A DNA stretch of 5,713 nt, taken from positions 1 through 5,713 of the forward strand of contig RGYP01000134.1 of the NCBI GenBank assembly GCA_010031985.1, given 5' to 3'. Made by a program: the position numbers and the translations under genes. Shown piece by piece: positions 1 through 5,713 of this stretch. The notes under the pieces were generated by a model. The model saw nothing but the letters and a program-made list of their open reading frames with translations. It searched no databases and was not told where the DNA came from. The DNA comes from Gammaproteobacteria bacterium (GTDB taxonomy: Bacteria > Pseudomonadota > Gammaproteobacteria > Steroidobacterales > Steroidobacteraceae). Within the stretch, counting starts at the first letter, position 1; each line of letters begins with the position of its first letter.

Positions 1-342
1 GAGACGGTCGACGCCATCGTCACCGACTGGGTGGCATCACTCGAGCGTCAGACGATCCTCGATCGATGTCTCGAGATGGAGGTGCCTGCCGGCAAGGTGA
101 ACTCGATCGCCGATATCTTTGAAGACGAGCACTTTCAGGCCCGAGACAATCTTCTCAGCCTCGCAGCCGAGGGCCTCGGCGAGGTGGTCGTGCCGGGCGT
201 CGTGCCGCGTCTGTCCAAGACTCCGGGGCGCGTGACCCACCTCGGACCCACCCTCGGTGATGCCACGCTTGCCGTGCTCACCGGGCTTTTGCAGCTCAAC
301 GCCGCAGACATTGCCGCGCTGCGCGGCAAGAAGATCATCTGA
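1..342 (+). CDS. Class III CoA-transferase, C-terminal part (probable succinyl-CoA:L-malate CoA-transferase subunit)
   Basis: The open frame enters from the left edge and stops with TGA at 340-342, leaving 113 C-terminal codons; the start and the catalytic Asp region lie outside. Visible are the family III (CaiB/BaiF/formyl-CoA transferase type) C-terminal signatures: VPAGKVNSIADIF, where cofactor-proximal loops are followed by a FxAR motif, then VPRLSKTPGRVTHLGPTLG and an end in LRGKKII. By hand alignment about 44 of 91 residues match the C-terminus of the next gene, so the two are paralogues. Next to mct-mcl-mch, a tandem pair of such paralogues fits the two subunits (SmtA and SmtB) that transfer CoA from succinyl-CoA to L-malate. 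Which subunit this is cannot be decided here. A family III transferase for another acid remains possible, but the neighbourhood argues for malate or citramalate. The next gene follows after 19 nt. Confidence 0.8.
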   Translation, partial: ETVDAIVTDWVASLERQTILDRCLEMEVPAGKVNSIADIFEDEHFQARDNLLSLAAEGLGEVVVPGVVPRLSKTPGRVTHLGPTLGDATLAVLTGLLQLNAADIAALRGKKII

Positions 343-344
343 GC

Positions 345-349
345 GGAGG
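345..349 (+). promoter_or_regulatory. Ribosome binding site for the second CoA-transferase
   Basis: GGAGG lies 12 nt before the ATG at 362, just after the stop of the preceding gene. It supports the 362 start over an in-frame ATG at 257, which would sit inside the upstream gene and add 35 Cys/Arg-rich residues unlike any family III N-terminus. Confidence 0.6.
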
Positions 350-361
350 CGCAGCGAGCCC

Positions 362-1594
362 ATGACAGCGTCGGCGAACAACACCCAGGACGAGCGTCTG
401 CCGCTGAAGGGCATTCGCGTGATCGACATCGCCACCGTGATCGCGGCGCCTTACTGTGCGACTCTGCTCGGCGAGTTCGGTGCGGACGTGCTGAAGCTCG
501 AACACCCGGAGGGCGGCGATGCATTACGCCGTTTCGGTACGCCCTCGAAGCGCGGCGACACCCTCACTTGGCTCAGCGAGTCGCGTAACAAGCGTTCGAT
601 GACCATCGACCTGCGCACCGCCGAAGGTGCGGAGGTGTTCAAATCGATGATCGCCAAGGTCGACGTACTGTGCGAAAACTTTCGCACCGGCACGCTCGAG
701 CGCTGGAATCTCGGCTGGGACGTGCTGCGCGAGATCAATCCGCGCCTCGTCATGCTGCGCGTCACGGGTTTCGGTCAGACGGGGCCCTACAAAGATCGTC
801 CCGGGTTTGCCCGCGTCGCGCATGCGATGGGCGGCATTGCCTACCTTGCCGGCATGCCCAAGGGCACGCCGGTGACTCCGGGCTCGACCACCCTCGGTGA
901 TTACATGACGGGGCTCTACGGTTGCTTCGGTGTGCTGATGGCGCTGCGACACCGTGATCTGACGGGCGAGGGGCAATTCATCGATGCGGCCCTGTACGAG
1001 TCGATTTTTCGTTGCACCGAGGAGCTGGCGCCGGCCTACGGCATGTTCGGCACGGTCCGCGAGCGGCAGGGCTCATCGCACAACGACTTCGCGGTTCCGC
1101 ACGGGCACTTCTCGACCCGGGACGGCAAGTGGGTGGCGATATCCTGTGCCACCGACATGCTGTTCGCGCGCCTTGCGCAGGCGATGGGTCGGCCCGACCT
1201 TGCAGCCCCGCACACCTATGGTGAGCAGGAGCAGCGCCTTGCACATCGTCACGACGTCAATGAAATCGTTCGGGACTGGTGTGGTTCGCTGACCCGCGAG
1301 GAGGTACTGCAGCGCTGTTATGCGACCGACACGCCCGCCGGGCCGCTCAACAACATCGCCGATATCTTTGGCGATCGGCAGTTTCACGCGCGCCGCAATA
1401 TGGTGGCGATCGACGCGCCAGACACGGGTGAACAGATCATCGTGCCGACACCCGTGCCGCGCTTGTCCGAGACGCCGGGCAGCATTCGATCGCTCGGCCC
1501 GAGACTCGGCGAACACACCGAAGAAATCTTGCGCGAACTGCTTGGCATGAGTGATGTCGAGATCGCCGAGTTGCGGGCTCGAAAGGCGATCTAG
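362..1594 (+). CDS. Class III CoA-transferase, probable succinyl-CoA:L-malate CoA-transferase subunit (SmtA/SmtB type)
   Basis: A complete 410-residue cytoplasmic family III CoA-transferase, of usual length. The start at 362 is chosen because the conserved N-terminal core (LKGIRVIDIATVIAAPYCA, about residues 15-33) begins shortly after it and GGAGG precedes it. Other family marks are GEFGADVLKLEHPEGGD (37-53), NKRSMTIDLR (76-85), VDVLCENFRTGTLERW (100-115), GFGQTGPYKDRPGF (136-149) and LGDYMTGLYG, whose Asp180 matches the family's nucleophile that forms the aspartyl-CoA thioester or mixed anhydride. The C-terminal VPRLSETPG motif repeats that of the preceding gene. Known role of the Smt pair: succinyl-CoA + L-malate gives succinate + L-malyl-CoA, the substrate of Mcl, and citramalate can also be activated. 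Assignment to malate rests on operon context with mct, mcl and mch; subunit identity (A or B) is not resolved. Mct follows after 11 nt with a GAGGG motif overlapping this gene's stop. Confidence 0.8.
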   Translation: MTASANNTQDERLPLKGIRVIDIATVIAAPYCATLLGEFGADVLKLEHPEGGDALRRFGTPSKRGDTLTWLSESRNKRSMTIDLRTAEGAEVFKSMIAKVDVLCENFRTGTLERWNLGWDVLREINPRLVMLRVTGFGQTGPYKDRPGFARVAHAMGGIAYLAGMPKGTPVTPGSTTLGDYMTGLYGCFGVLMALRHRDLTGEGQFIDAALYESIFRCTEELAPAYGMFGTVRERQGSSHNDFAVPHGHFSTRDGKWVAISCATDMLFARLAQAMGRPDLAAPHTYGEQEQRLAHRHDVNEIVRDWCGSLTREEVLQRCYATDTPAGPLNNIADIFGDRQFHARRNMVAIDAPDTGEQIIVPTPVPRLSETPGSIRSLGPRLGEHTEEILRELLGMSDVEIAELRARKAI

Positions 1595-1605
1595 AGGGTC
1601 AACGG

Positions 1606-2847
1606 ATGGCGGGTATTCTCGGTGGGCTGCGTGTGATCGAAGGTTCGGCGTTCGTTGCGACGCCACTCGGCGGCATGACTCTGGCGCAACTTGGCGCCGA
1701 CGTCATTCGTTTCGATCCGATCGGCGGCGGGCTCGATCGGCACCGCTGGCCCGTGACCTCGTCCGGGCAATCGCTGTTCTGGACCGGCATGAACAAGGGC
1801 AAGCGGTCCATCGCCGTCGATCTGCGCAACCCCCGAGGCCAAGAGCTGCTGACCCGGCTCATCGCGGCGCCCGGTGCCGATGCCGGTATTTTCAGTACCA
1901 ATTTTCCGGCGCGGGGCTGGCTCTCTTATGAATCTTTGAGCAAGGCGCGTCCCGATCTCGTGATGGTGAATCTTCTCGGTCGCCGTGATGGCGGCTCCGA
2001 AGTGGACTACACCGTGAACCCGCAGCTCGGCTTCCCGCTGCTCACCGGGGCGCCTGACGGTGAGCCGGTCAACCACGTATTCCCGGCCTGGGATGCCATC
2101 GCCGGCAACATGATCGCCACCGCGATCCTCGCAGCGCTGCGGCACCGCGATCGCCGCGGCGAGGGGCAGCTCGTCACGCTCGCACTCAAGGATGTCGGAC
2201 TCGCGATGCTCGGGCATCTCGGCATGATCGCCGAGGTGCAGGTCAACGGCCTCGATCGTCCGCGCTACGGCAATCATTTGTACGGTGCGTTCGGACGTGA
2301 TTTCGTCACCCGTGACGGACGTCGGCTGATGATCGTCGGCCTGACGGATCTGCAGTGGACCTGCTTGCTGAAGGCCACCGGGATGAGTGCAGCGATCGAC
2401 CAACTTGCCGGGCGCTTGCAGATCGATCTGACCCGCGAGGGCGATCGTTTTGCCGCGCGCGAGCATTTGGCCGAGCTGTTCGCAGCCTGGTGTTCGGCCC
2501 GCGACTTCGCGCAGGTGCGCGAAATCTTCGAGCAGCATCGCGTCACCTGGGGGCCTTATCGCAGCGTACGCCAAGCGCTGATCGAAGATGCCGATCTGTC
2601 GACGTTGCATCCCATGTTCTCGAACGTCGAGCAACCTGACATCGGCATGACTTTGGCGCCGGCATCACCACTCGATTTCAGTCGAGTGCCGCGTTTGCCT
2701 GCAAAGCCCGCACCACGGTTGGGCGAGCACACCGACGAGGTGCTGCTCGAGGTGCTCGGGCTGAGCTCGGGTGAAGTGGGACAACTGCACGATGCCGGTA
2801 TCGTCGCCGGGCCCGAAGAAGATCACTCGCAACGGAGCGTTTCATGA
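1606..2847 (+). CDS. mct: Mesaconyl-C1-CoA:C4-CoA CoA-transferase (2-methylfumaryl-CoA isomerase)
   Basis: This 413-residue protein is a specialised family III CoA-transferase that moves CoA within one molecule, from the C1 to the C4 carboxyl of mesaconate, without a separate acceptor. It is recognised by close agreement with the remembered Chloroflexus Mct: the N-terminus GLRVIEGSAFVATPLGGMTL, FDPIGGGLD (36-44), NKGKRSIAVDLR (63-74), NFPARGWLSYE (99-109), VNLLGRRDGGSEVDYTVNPQ (121-140), VFPAWD (158-163) and the tail VGQLHDAGIVAGP. Asp163 in PAWD takes the place of the usual GDY nucleophile; in the Chloroflexus enzyme, as I recall, this is Asp165. The ATG at 1606 follows GAGGG (1594-1598) by 7 nt. 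The stop overlaps the mcl start (ATGA), implying coupled translation. The last dozen residues (PEEDHSQRSVS) look unconserved and carry the mcl ribosome binding site. Generic formyl-CoA transferase annotation is likely but would be wrong. Confidence 0.92.
   Translation: MAGILGGLRVIEGSAFVATPLGGMTLAQLGADVIRFDPIGGGLDRHRWPVTSSGQSLFWTGMNKGKRSIAVDLRNPRGQELLTRLIAAPGADAGIFSTNFPARGWLSYESLSKARPDLVMVNLLGRRDGGSEVDYTVNPQLGFPLLTGAPDGEPVNHVFPAWDAIAGNMIATAILAALRHRDRRGEGQLVTLALKDVGLAMLGHLGMIAEVQVNGLDRPRYGNHLYGAFGRDFVTRDGRRLMIVGLTDLQWTCLLKATGMSAAIDQLAGRLQIDLTREGDRFAAREHLAELFAAWCSARDFAQVREIFEQHRVTWGPYRSVRQALIEDADLSTLHPMFSNVEQPDIGMTLAPASPLDFSRVPRLPAKPAPRLGEHTDEVLLEVLGLSSGEVGQLHDAGIVAGPEEDHSQRSVS
2834..2837 (+). 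promoter_or_regulatory. Ribosome binding site for mcl, inside the end of mct
   Basis: GGAG lies 6 nt before the mcl ATG at 2844, within the last codons of mct. Together with the ATGA stop/start overlap (2844-2847) it points to translational coupling of the two enzymes. Confidence 0.6.
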
Positions 2848-3887
2848 AGCTGCCGCAAAACTTTTACAAACCTCTCGCCATCGGCGCACCGCCGCCTTTT
2901 CGCGAGTTACCGCTGCGGCCCGAGCGGGTGGTGCATTTTTTTCCGCCGCATATCGAAAAAATCCGTGCGCGTCTCACCGAGACCGCGCGTCAAGTGGATG
3001 TGCTCTGCGGCAATCTCGAAGATGCCATTCCGATCGAGTCGAAGGCGGCAGCCCGCGAGGGCTTCATCGAGGGCGTGCGGCAGGCGGATCTCGGGGACAC
3101 GGCGCTGTGGGTGCGGGTGAATTGCCTCAACAGCCCCTGGGTACTCGACGATCTGTCGCAAATCGTTGAAGGGGTGGGCAATCGACTCGATGCGGTGATG
3201 ATTCCCAAAGTCGAGGGGCCCTGGGACATTCATTTCGTCGATCAATATTTGGCCTTGCTCGAGGCGCGGTTCGGCATCGAGAAACCGATTCTCATCCACG
3301 CTTTGCTCGAGACTGCCGAGGGTGTGAAGAACGTCGAATCGATCGTTAGTGCGAGCCCGCGCATGCACGGCTTGAGCCTCGGGCCTGCCGACCTCGCAGC
3401 CTCGCGCAGCATGAAGACGACCCGCGTCGGCGGCGGGCATCCGTTTTACGGCGTGCTTGCAGACCCCGATGCCAGCGGCACGGCGCGCAGCTTCGTGCAG
3501 CAGGATCTGTGGCATTACACGATCGCGCGTATGGTCGACGCCTGCGCCGCCAGCGGCATCCGCGCGTTCTACGGACCTTTCGGCGATCTCAAAGACGAGG
3601 CGGGTTGCGAGGCCCAATACCGCAACGCCTTCATCATGGGTTGCACCGGCGCGTGGTCGCTCGCCCCGAACCAGATTGCGATCGCGAAGCGCGTATTCAG
3701 TCCCGACGTACGCGAGGTGTTGTTTGCCAAGCGCATCCTTGAGTCGATGCCCGACGGTACCGGCGTGGCGATGATCGACGGCAAGATGCAGGACGACGCC
3801 ACCTGGAAGCAGGCCAAGGTCATGGTCGATCTCGCACGACTGGTTGCGCGCAAGGACCCCGATCTTGCCGCCGCCTACGGTTTTTGA
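2844..3887 (+). CDS. mcl: L-malyl-CoA / beta-methylmalyl-CoA / (S)-citramalyl-CoA lyase
   Basis: A 347-residue cytoplasmic Mg-dependent TIM-barrel lyase of the HpcH/HpaI and CitE-like family, nearly the length of Chloroflexus Mcl (348 as recalled) and matching it over almost every segment: NFYKPLAIGAP (6-16), RPERVVHFFPPHIEKIRAR (26-43... window residues), VDVLCGNLEDAIP (51-63), MIPKVEGPWDIHFVDQYLAL (119-138), LLETAEG (154-160), LSLGPADLAASR (177-188), FYGPFGDLKDEA (242-253) and IDGKMQDDATWKQAK (311-325). Glu156 and Asp183 are the expected Mg ligands, Arg91 the likely thioester/carboxylate contact, and the 311-325 segment the lid that reaches a neighbouring subunit. Known reactions: malyl-CoA to acetyl-CoA + glyoxylate; propionyl-CoA + glyoxylate to beta-methylmalyl-CoA; citramalyl-CoA to acetyl-CoA + pyruvate. 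It thus serves three steps of the pathway. Close likeness to the Chloroflexus type, rather than the shorter proteobacterial Mcl1 type, suggests trifunctionality and possible lateral transfer (inference). A bifunctional enzyme is the alternative. Confidence 0.93.
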   Translation: MKLPQNFYKPLAIGAPPPFRELPLRPERVVHFFPPHIEKIRARLTETARQVDVLCGNLEDAIPIESKAAAREGFIEGVRQADLGDTALWVRVNCLNSPWVLDDLSQIVEGVGNRLDAVMIPKVEGPWDIHFVDQYLALLEARFGIEKPILIHALLETAEGVKNVESIVSASPRMHGLSLGPADLAASRSMKTTRVGGGHPFYGVLADPDASGTARSFVQQDLWHYTIARMVDACAASGIRAFYGPFGDLKDEAGCEAQYRNAFIMGCTGAWSLAPNQIAIAKRVFSPDVREVLFAKRILESMPDGTGVAMIDGKMQDDATWKQAKVMVDLARLVARKDPDLAAAYGF

Positions 3888-3902
3888 GCGGGGCAGATTC
3901 CG

Positions 3903-5015
3903 ATGAGCGAAAAGACGAGCCCTGGCAATTTCTTCGAGGACTTTGCGATCGGCCAGCGCCTGCCGCATTCGCCACCGCGCACGGTCACGGCGGGTGACGT
4001 TGCGCTCTACACCGCGCTCTTCGGCTCGCGATTCGCGATTTCTTCGTCCGAGCCGTTTGCCCGCACGCTGGGTCTGCCCACGGCACCGCTCGACTCGATG
4101 CTGGTTTTTCACATGATTTTCGGCCGTACCGTTGCGGACGTTTCGCGTAACGCCATCGCCAACCTCGGCTATGCAGGCGTACGTTTCGGAGTGCCGGTCT
4201 ATCCCGGTGACACGCTCGAGGCCGACTCGGTGGTCATCGGCCTGAAGCAGAACACCGACGGCAAAACGGGCGTCGTCTACGTCCACTCGACCGGAGTGAA
4301 TCAGCGCGGCGAGATCGTGCTCGACTTTCGTCGCTGGGTGATGGTCAACAAGCGCGATCTCGCGCGACCCGCACCCGCGACGCTCATTCCCGAGTTGCCC
4401 AAGCGTGTTGCAGCCGCCGATTTCCACGTACCCATTGCCCTGCCGCGCGAAGCCTACGACGTCACCCGCACCGGTAGCGCATTTCTTTGGGACGATTACG
4501 CGGTCGGCGAGCGTATCGATCACGTCGATGGCATGACGATCGAGGAAGCCGAGCACATGCTCGCCACCAAGCTTTACCAGAACACGGCGAAAGTGCACTT
4601 CAACCAGCACGTCGAGCGCGAGGGTCGATTCGGCAAGCGCATCGTCTATGGCGGGCATGTGATCAGCCTCGCCCGGTCCCTGTCGTTCTCGGGTCTCGCC
4701 AATGCGTTGATGGTGGCGGCGATCCATGGAGGCAAGCACACGGCGCCCACGTTCGCCGGCGACACGATCTACGCGTGGTCCGAGGTTCTCGAGTGCGAAA
4801 CCTTGCCCGGTCGTGACGACATCGGTGCGTTGCGCTTGCGGACCATTGCGGCGAAGGACCGTGCCTGCGGCGACTTCCCGGGTCACGCGGGCAATACGCC
4901 CCTTGATCCCGCGGTCGTGCTCGATCTCGACTGGTCGGTACTCGTACCGCGCCGCGTCCCGGTCAGCGCAATCGGGCGAGGCCAGGCAAGCGATCAAATG
5001 CCGCGTCGAAGCTGA
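3903..5015 (+). CDS. mch: Mesaconyl-C1-CoA hydratase (beta-methylmalyl-CoA dehydratase)
   Basis: A 370-residue double hot-dog (MaoC-like) hydratase. The duplication is visible as FEDFAIGQRL (11-20) against WDDYAVGERI (196-205), each opening one hot-dog half. The first half has TVTAGDVALYTALFGSRF (27-44), the second YQNTAKVHFN (225-234) and GKRIVYGGHVISLARS (244-259), the region carrying the hydratase catalytic residues in this fold; His232 and His252 are candidates. Known role: reversible dehydration of beta-methylmalyl-CoA to mesaconyl-C1-CoA, between Mcl and Mct. The ATG at 3903 is 15 nt after mcl; only a weak GCGGGG precedes it. The family core seems to end at LDWSVLVPRR (342-351). The remaining 19 residues (to MPRRS) look unrelated, and from about residue 354 are antisense to the vapC 3' end, suggesting that the original stop was lost by rearrangement. 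A generic MaoC dehydratase label is possible, but context makes Mch far likelier. Confidence 0.9.
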   Translation: MSEKTSPGNFFEDFAIGQRLPHSPPRTVTAGDVALYTALFGSRFAISSSEPFARTLGLPTAPLDSMLVFHMIFGRTVADVSRNAIANLGYAGVRFGVPVYPGDTLEADSVVIGLKQNTDGKTGVVYVHSTGVNQRGEIVLDFRRWVMVNKRDLARPAPATLIPELPKRVAAADFHVPIALPREAYDVTRTGSAFLWDDYAVGERIDHVDGMTIEEAEHMLATKLYQNTAKVHFNQHVEREGRFGKRIVYGGHVISLARSLSFSGLANALMVAAIHGGKHTAPTFAGDTIYAWSEVLECETLPGRDDIGALRLRTIAAKDRACGDFPGHAGNTPLDPAVVLDLDWSVLVPRRVPVSAIGRGQASDQMPRRS

Positions 5016-5358
5016 GCACGGTGTCGATGCCGTGACGCTGCATGGTGGCGACATGCAGTGCCGCGCGGACGGGCAGCGTCGGATATTGCAGCACGAGTTG
5101 CTTCGCTCGCTCGACGGTATCGCGATCGACCGGCAGAACCTCATCGACGGTCCCGAGCAAGGCATCGAGTGCGGGCTGAATGCTGCCGCGTCGTTCGATC
5201 GCCGTGTAGCGGTGAAGGATTTCGACGAGCACTTCGGCGTCCGTGACGAGCCGCACCCGTTGCGTGACGAGCGCCTCGAGTCGACGCTGGGCGTCGATCT
5301 TGTTGGGGTGGGCAGCGCCGACCAGATACATGGGGACGTTGGCGTCGATGAAAACCAT
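4963..5358 (-). CDS. vapC: PIN-domain ribonuclease toxin, VapC family
   Basis: A 131-residue protein of normal VapC length. VapC toxins are Mg-dependent RNases, often cutting tRNA or rRNA, held inactive by VapB. Visible marks are MVFIDANVPMYLVG with Asp5, TDAEVLVEILHRY with Glu46, LHVATMQRHG (101-110) and LSFDAAFDRLPGL (115-127) with Asp118. The usual third acidic residue, in the family pattern RDALHVA or RDLLHLA, is replaced: the codon at 5062-5064 read on the minus strand is GCG, giving Ala99 (RAALHVATM). Activity may therefore be reduced or depend on other residues. The ATG at 5356-5358 (minus) is 23 nt after the vapB stop, with only a weak GAGCG before it, so translation may be coupled. 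Its last 53 bp overlap mch tail to tail. Family membership is firm; toxicity is uncertain. Confidence 0.88.
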   Translation of the reverse strand: MVFIDANVPMYLVGAAHPNKIDAQRRLEALVTQRVRLVTDAEVLVEILHRYTAIERRGSIQPALDALLGTVDEVLPVDRDTVERAKQLVLQYPTLPVRAALHVATMQRHGIDTVLSFDAAFDRLPGLARLR

Positions 5359-5381
5359 GGTTCGGCGCTCGCGCGGCGGCC

Positions 5382-5663
5382 TCAGTAGCCGCTCTCGGAA
5401 ACCGCGCCCGAGAGATTGGAGCTGCCGTAGCCGCGCTCGGTTTCGCCCGTCAGGCGCTCGATCGGGCCCGTCGGCGCGTTGTGCCGAACGGCGGAGCGGA
5501 TCGCGGCCAATTTCCGATCGACATCTGCGGTGGACGCTTCACGGCGTGCCGCCGCCAGCGCTTGTCTAACCCACTCGGCGACCGTCATGCCCCGGCTTGC
5601 CGCCGCCGCCTGCAGGGCAGCGTACTCGCCGTCGTCGAACAGCACTTGAAGTCGCTTTGTCAT
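5382..5663 (-). CDS. vapB: Ribbon-helix-helix antitoxin, VapB family
   Basis: A 93-residue protein just upstream of vapC in the order usual for this module. The N-terminus is a ribbon-helix-helix domain: the strand KRLQVLF (3-9), helix DGEYAALQAAAASRG (11-25) and helix TVAEWVRQALAAARRE (27-42). This fold dimerises, binds operator DNA and represses its own operon. The C-terminal half (ADVDRKLAAIRSAVRHNAPT, then PIERLTGETERGYG) resembles the toxin-wrapping tail of VapB proteins, which commonly end near ERGY; about 14 further Ser/Gly-rich residues (GSSNLSGAVSESGY) look like an unstructured extension. The ATG at 5661-5663 (minus) has no clear Shine-Dalgarno motif, and an inverted-repeat operator lies 2 nt upstream, so the message may have a very short leader. 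Known role: neutralises VapC by direct binding. The assignment rests on the fold pattern and pairing with a PIN toxin. Confidence 0.85.
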   Translation of the reverse strand: MTKRLQVLFDDGEYAALQAAAASRGMTVAEWVRQALAAARREASTADVDRKLAAIRSAVRHNAPTGPIERLTGETERGYGSSNLSGAVSESGY

Positions 5664-5665
5664 GC

Positions 5666-5697
5666 AATGAGTCTGCGTGACTCATTACTATGAGTCA
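5666..5697 (-). promoter_or_regulatory. Probable VapB/VapBC operator: three alternating TGAGTC half-sites
   Basis: Read on the plus strand, AATGAGTC (5666-5673) is inverted as GACTCATT (5679-5686) with a 5-nt spacer. TGACTCAT (5678-5685) is inverted again as ATGAGTCA (5690-5697) with a 4-nt spacer. Half-sites thus recur about every 11.5-12 nt, close to one helical turn, as suits neighbouring ribbon-helix-helix dimers on one DNA face. The array begins 2 nt upstream of the vapB start and would cover any promoter there. A TTGACT (-35-like, minus strand 5698-5693) and an AGTAAT (-10-like, 5689-5684) lie within it but are not correctly spaced as a pair, so no promoter is called. Confidence 0.7.
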
Positions 5698-5713
5698 AAT
5701 TGCCGTGAACGCT

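Noticed and set aside
257..361. Possible earlier start of the second CoA-transferase at 257
   Set aside because: It would overlap the upstream gene by 86 nt and add Cys/Arg-rich residues from that gene's shifted frame; GGAGG and the family N-terminus support 362.
1591..2634. A 347-codon minus-strand frame opposite mct
   Set aside because: Same in-register shadow effect; the plus-strand protein is a clearly conserved Mct.
2936..2961. Runs of T (2936-2942) and A (2956-2961) early in mcl, possible slippage or frameshift site
   Set aside because: The frame is intact through both runs and encodes the conserved HFFPP and EKIRAR residues; no alternative frame product is evident.
4950..5030. Bidirectional terminator between mch and vapC
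   Set aside because: No clear GC hairpin followed by a T-run on either strand; the coding regions overlap here.
2907..5165. A 752-codon open frame on the minus strand opposite mcl and mch
   Set aside because: It is in codon register with both mcl and mch, so it stays open simply because the sense strand avoids TTA, CTA and TCA codons in a GC-rich genome. Its translation has no recognisable domain and it crosses into the vapC gene in another frame.
4726..5388. A 220-codon plus-strand frame across the mch end and vapBC
   Set aside because: It has no domain pattern and is a shadow of mch on one side and of vapC on the other, both with clear family motifs.

Overview
The window is GC-rich and densely coded. 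It carries one tightly packed operon on the plus strand (positions 1 to 5015) and a convergent toxin-antitoxin pair on the minus strand (4963 to 5663). GC-rich codon use, good Shine-Dalgarno motifs and a VapBC pair fit a bacterium, most likely a proteobacterium. That placement is inference; no taxonomic marker lies in the window.

The operon encodes most of the second (glyoxylate-assimilating) cycle of the 3-hydroxypropionate bi-cycle, known best from the green non-sulfur phototroph Chloroflexus aurantiacus. In order it holds: the last 113 codons of a class III CoA-transferase; a complete paralogous class III CoA-transferase (together probably the two subunits of succinyl-CoA:L-malate CoA-transferase, SmtA/SmtB); mct (mesaconyl-C1-CoA to mesaconyl-C4-CoA CoA-transferase); mcl (trifunctional malyl-CoA / beta-methylmalyl-CoA / citramalyl-CoA lyase); and mch (mesaconyl-C1-CoA hydratase). 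Gaps between genes are 19, 11, -4 and 15 nt, so they are very probably co-transcribed from a promoter upstream of the window.

How they work together (known pathway, assigned here by sequence recognition): the Smt transferase moves CoA from succinyl-CoA to malate; Mcl splits malyl-CoA into acetyl-CoA and glyoxylate; Mcl then joins glyoxylate to propionyl-CoA, giving beta-methylmalyl-CoA; Mch dehydrates this to mesaconyl-C1-CoA; Mct shifts the CoA to C4; a C4-CoA hydratase (Meh, not in this window) makes citramalyl-CoA; Mcl cleaves that to acetyl-CoA and pyruvate. The set could assimilate glyoxylate, propionate, malate or acetate without the whole autotrophic cycle. From memory, similar clusters have been noted outside Chloroflexi, for example in Candidatus Accumulibacter and some marine gammaproteobacteria, so this is an unusual but perhaps not unprecedented occurrence.

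At the right end a vapB-vapC pair runs toward the operon. The 3' ends of mch and vapC overlap by 53 bp, so mch carries a C-terminal tail read from vapC antisense sequence. VapC appears to lack one of the usual PIN-domain aspartates. Just upstream of vapB is a compact array of three alternating TGAGTC half-sites, a likely autoregulatory operator.
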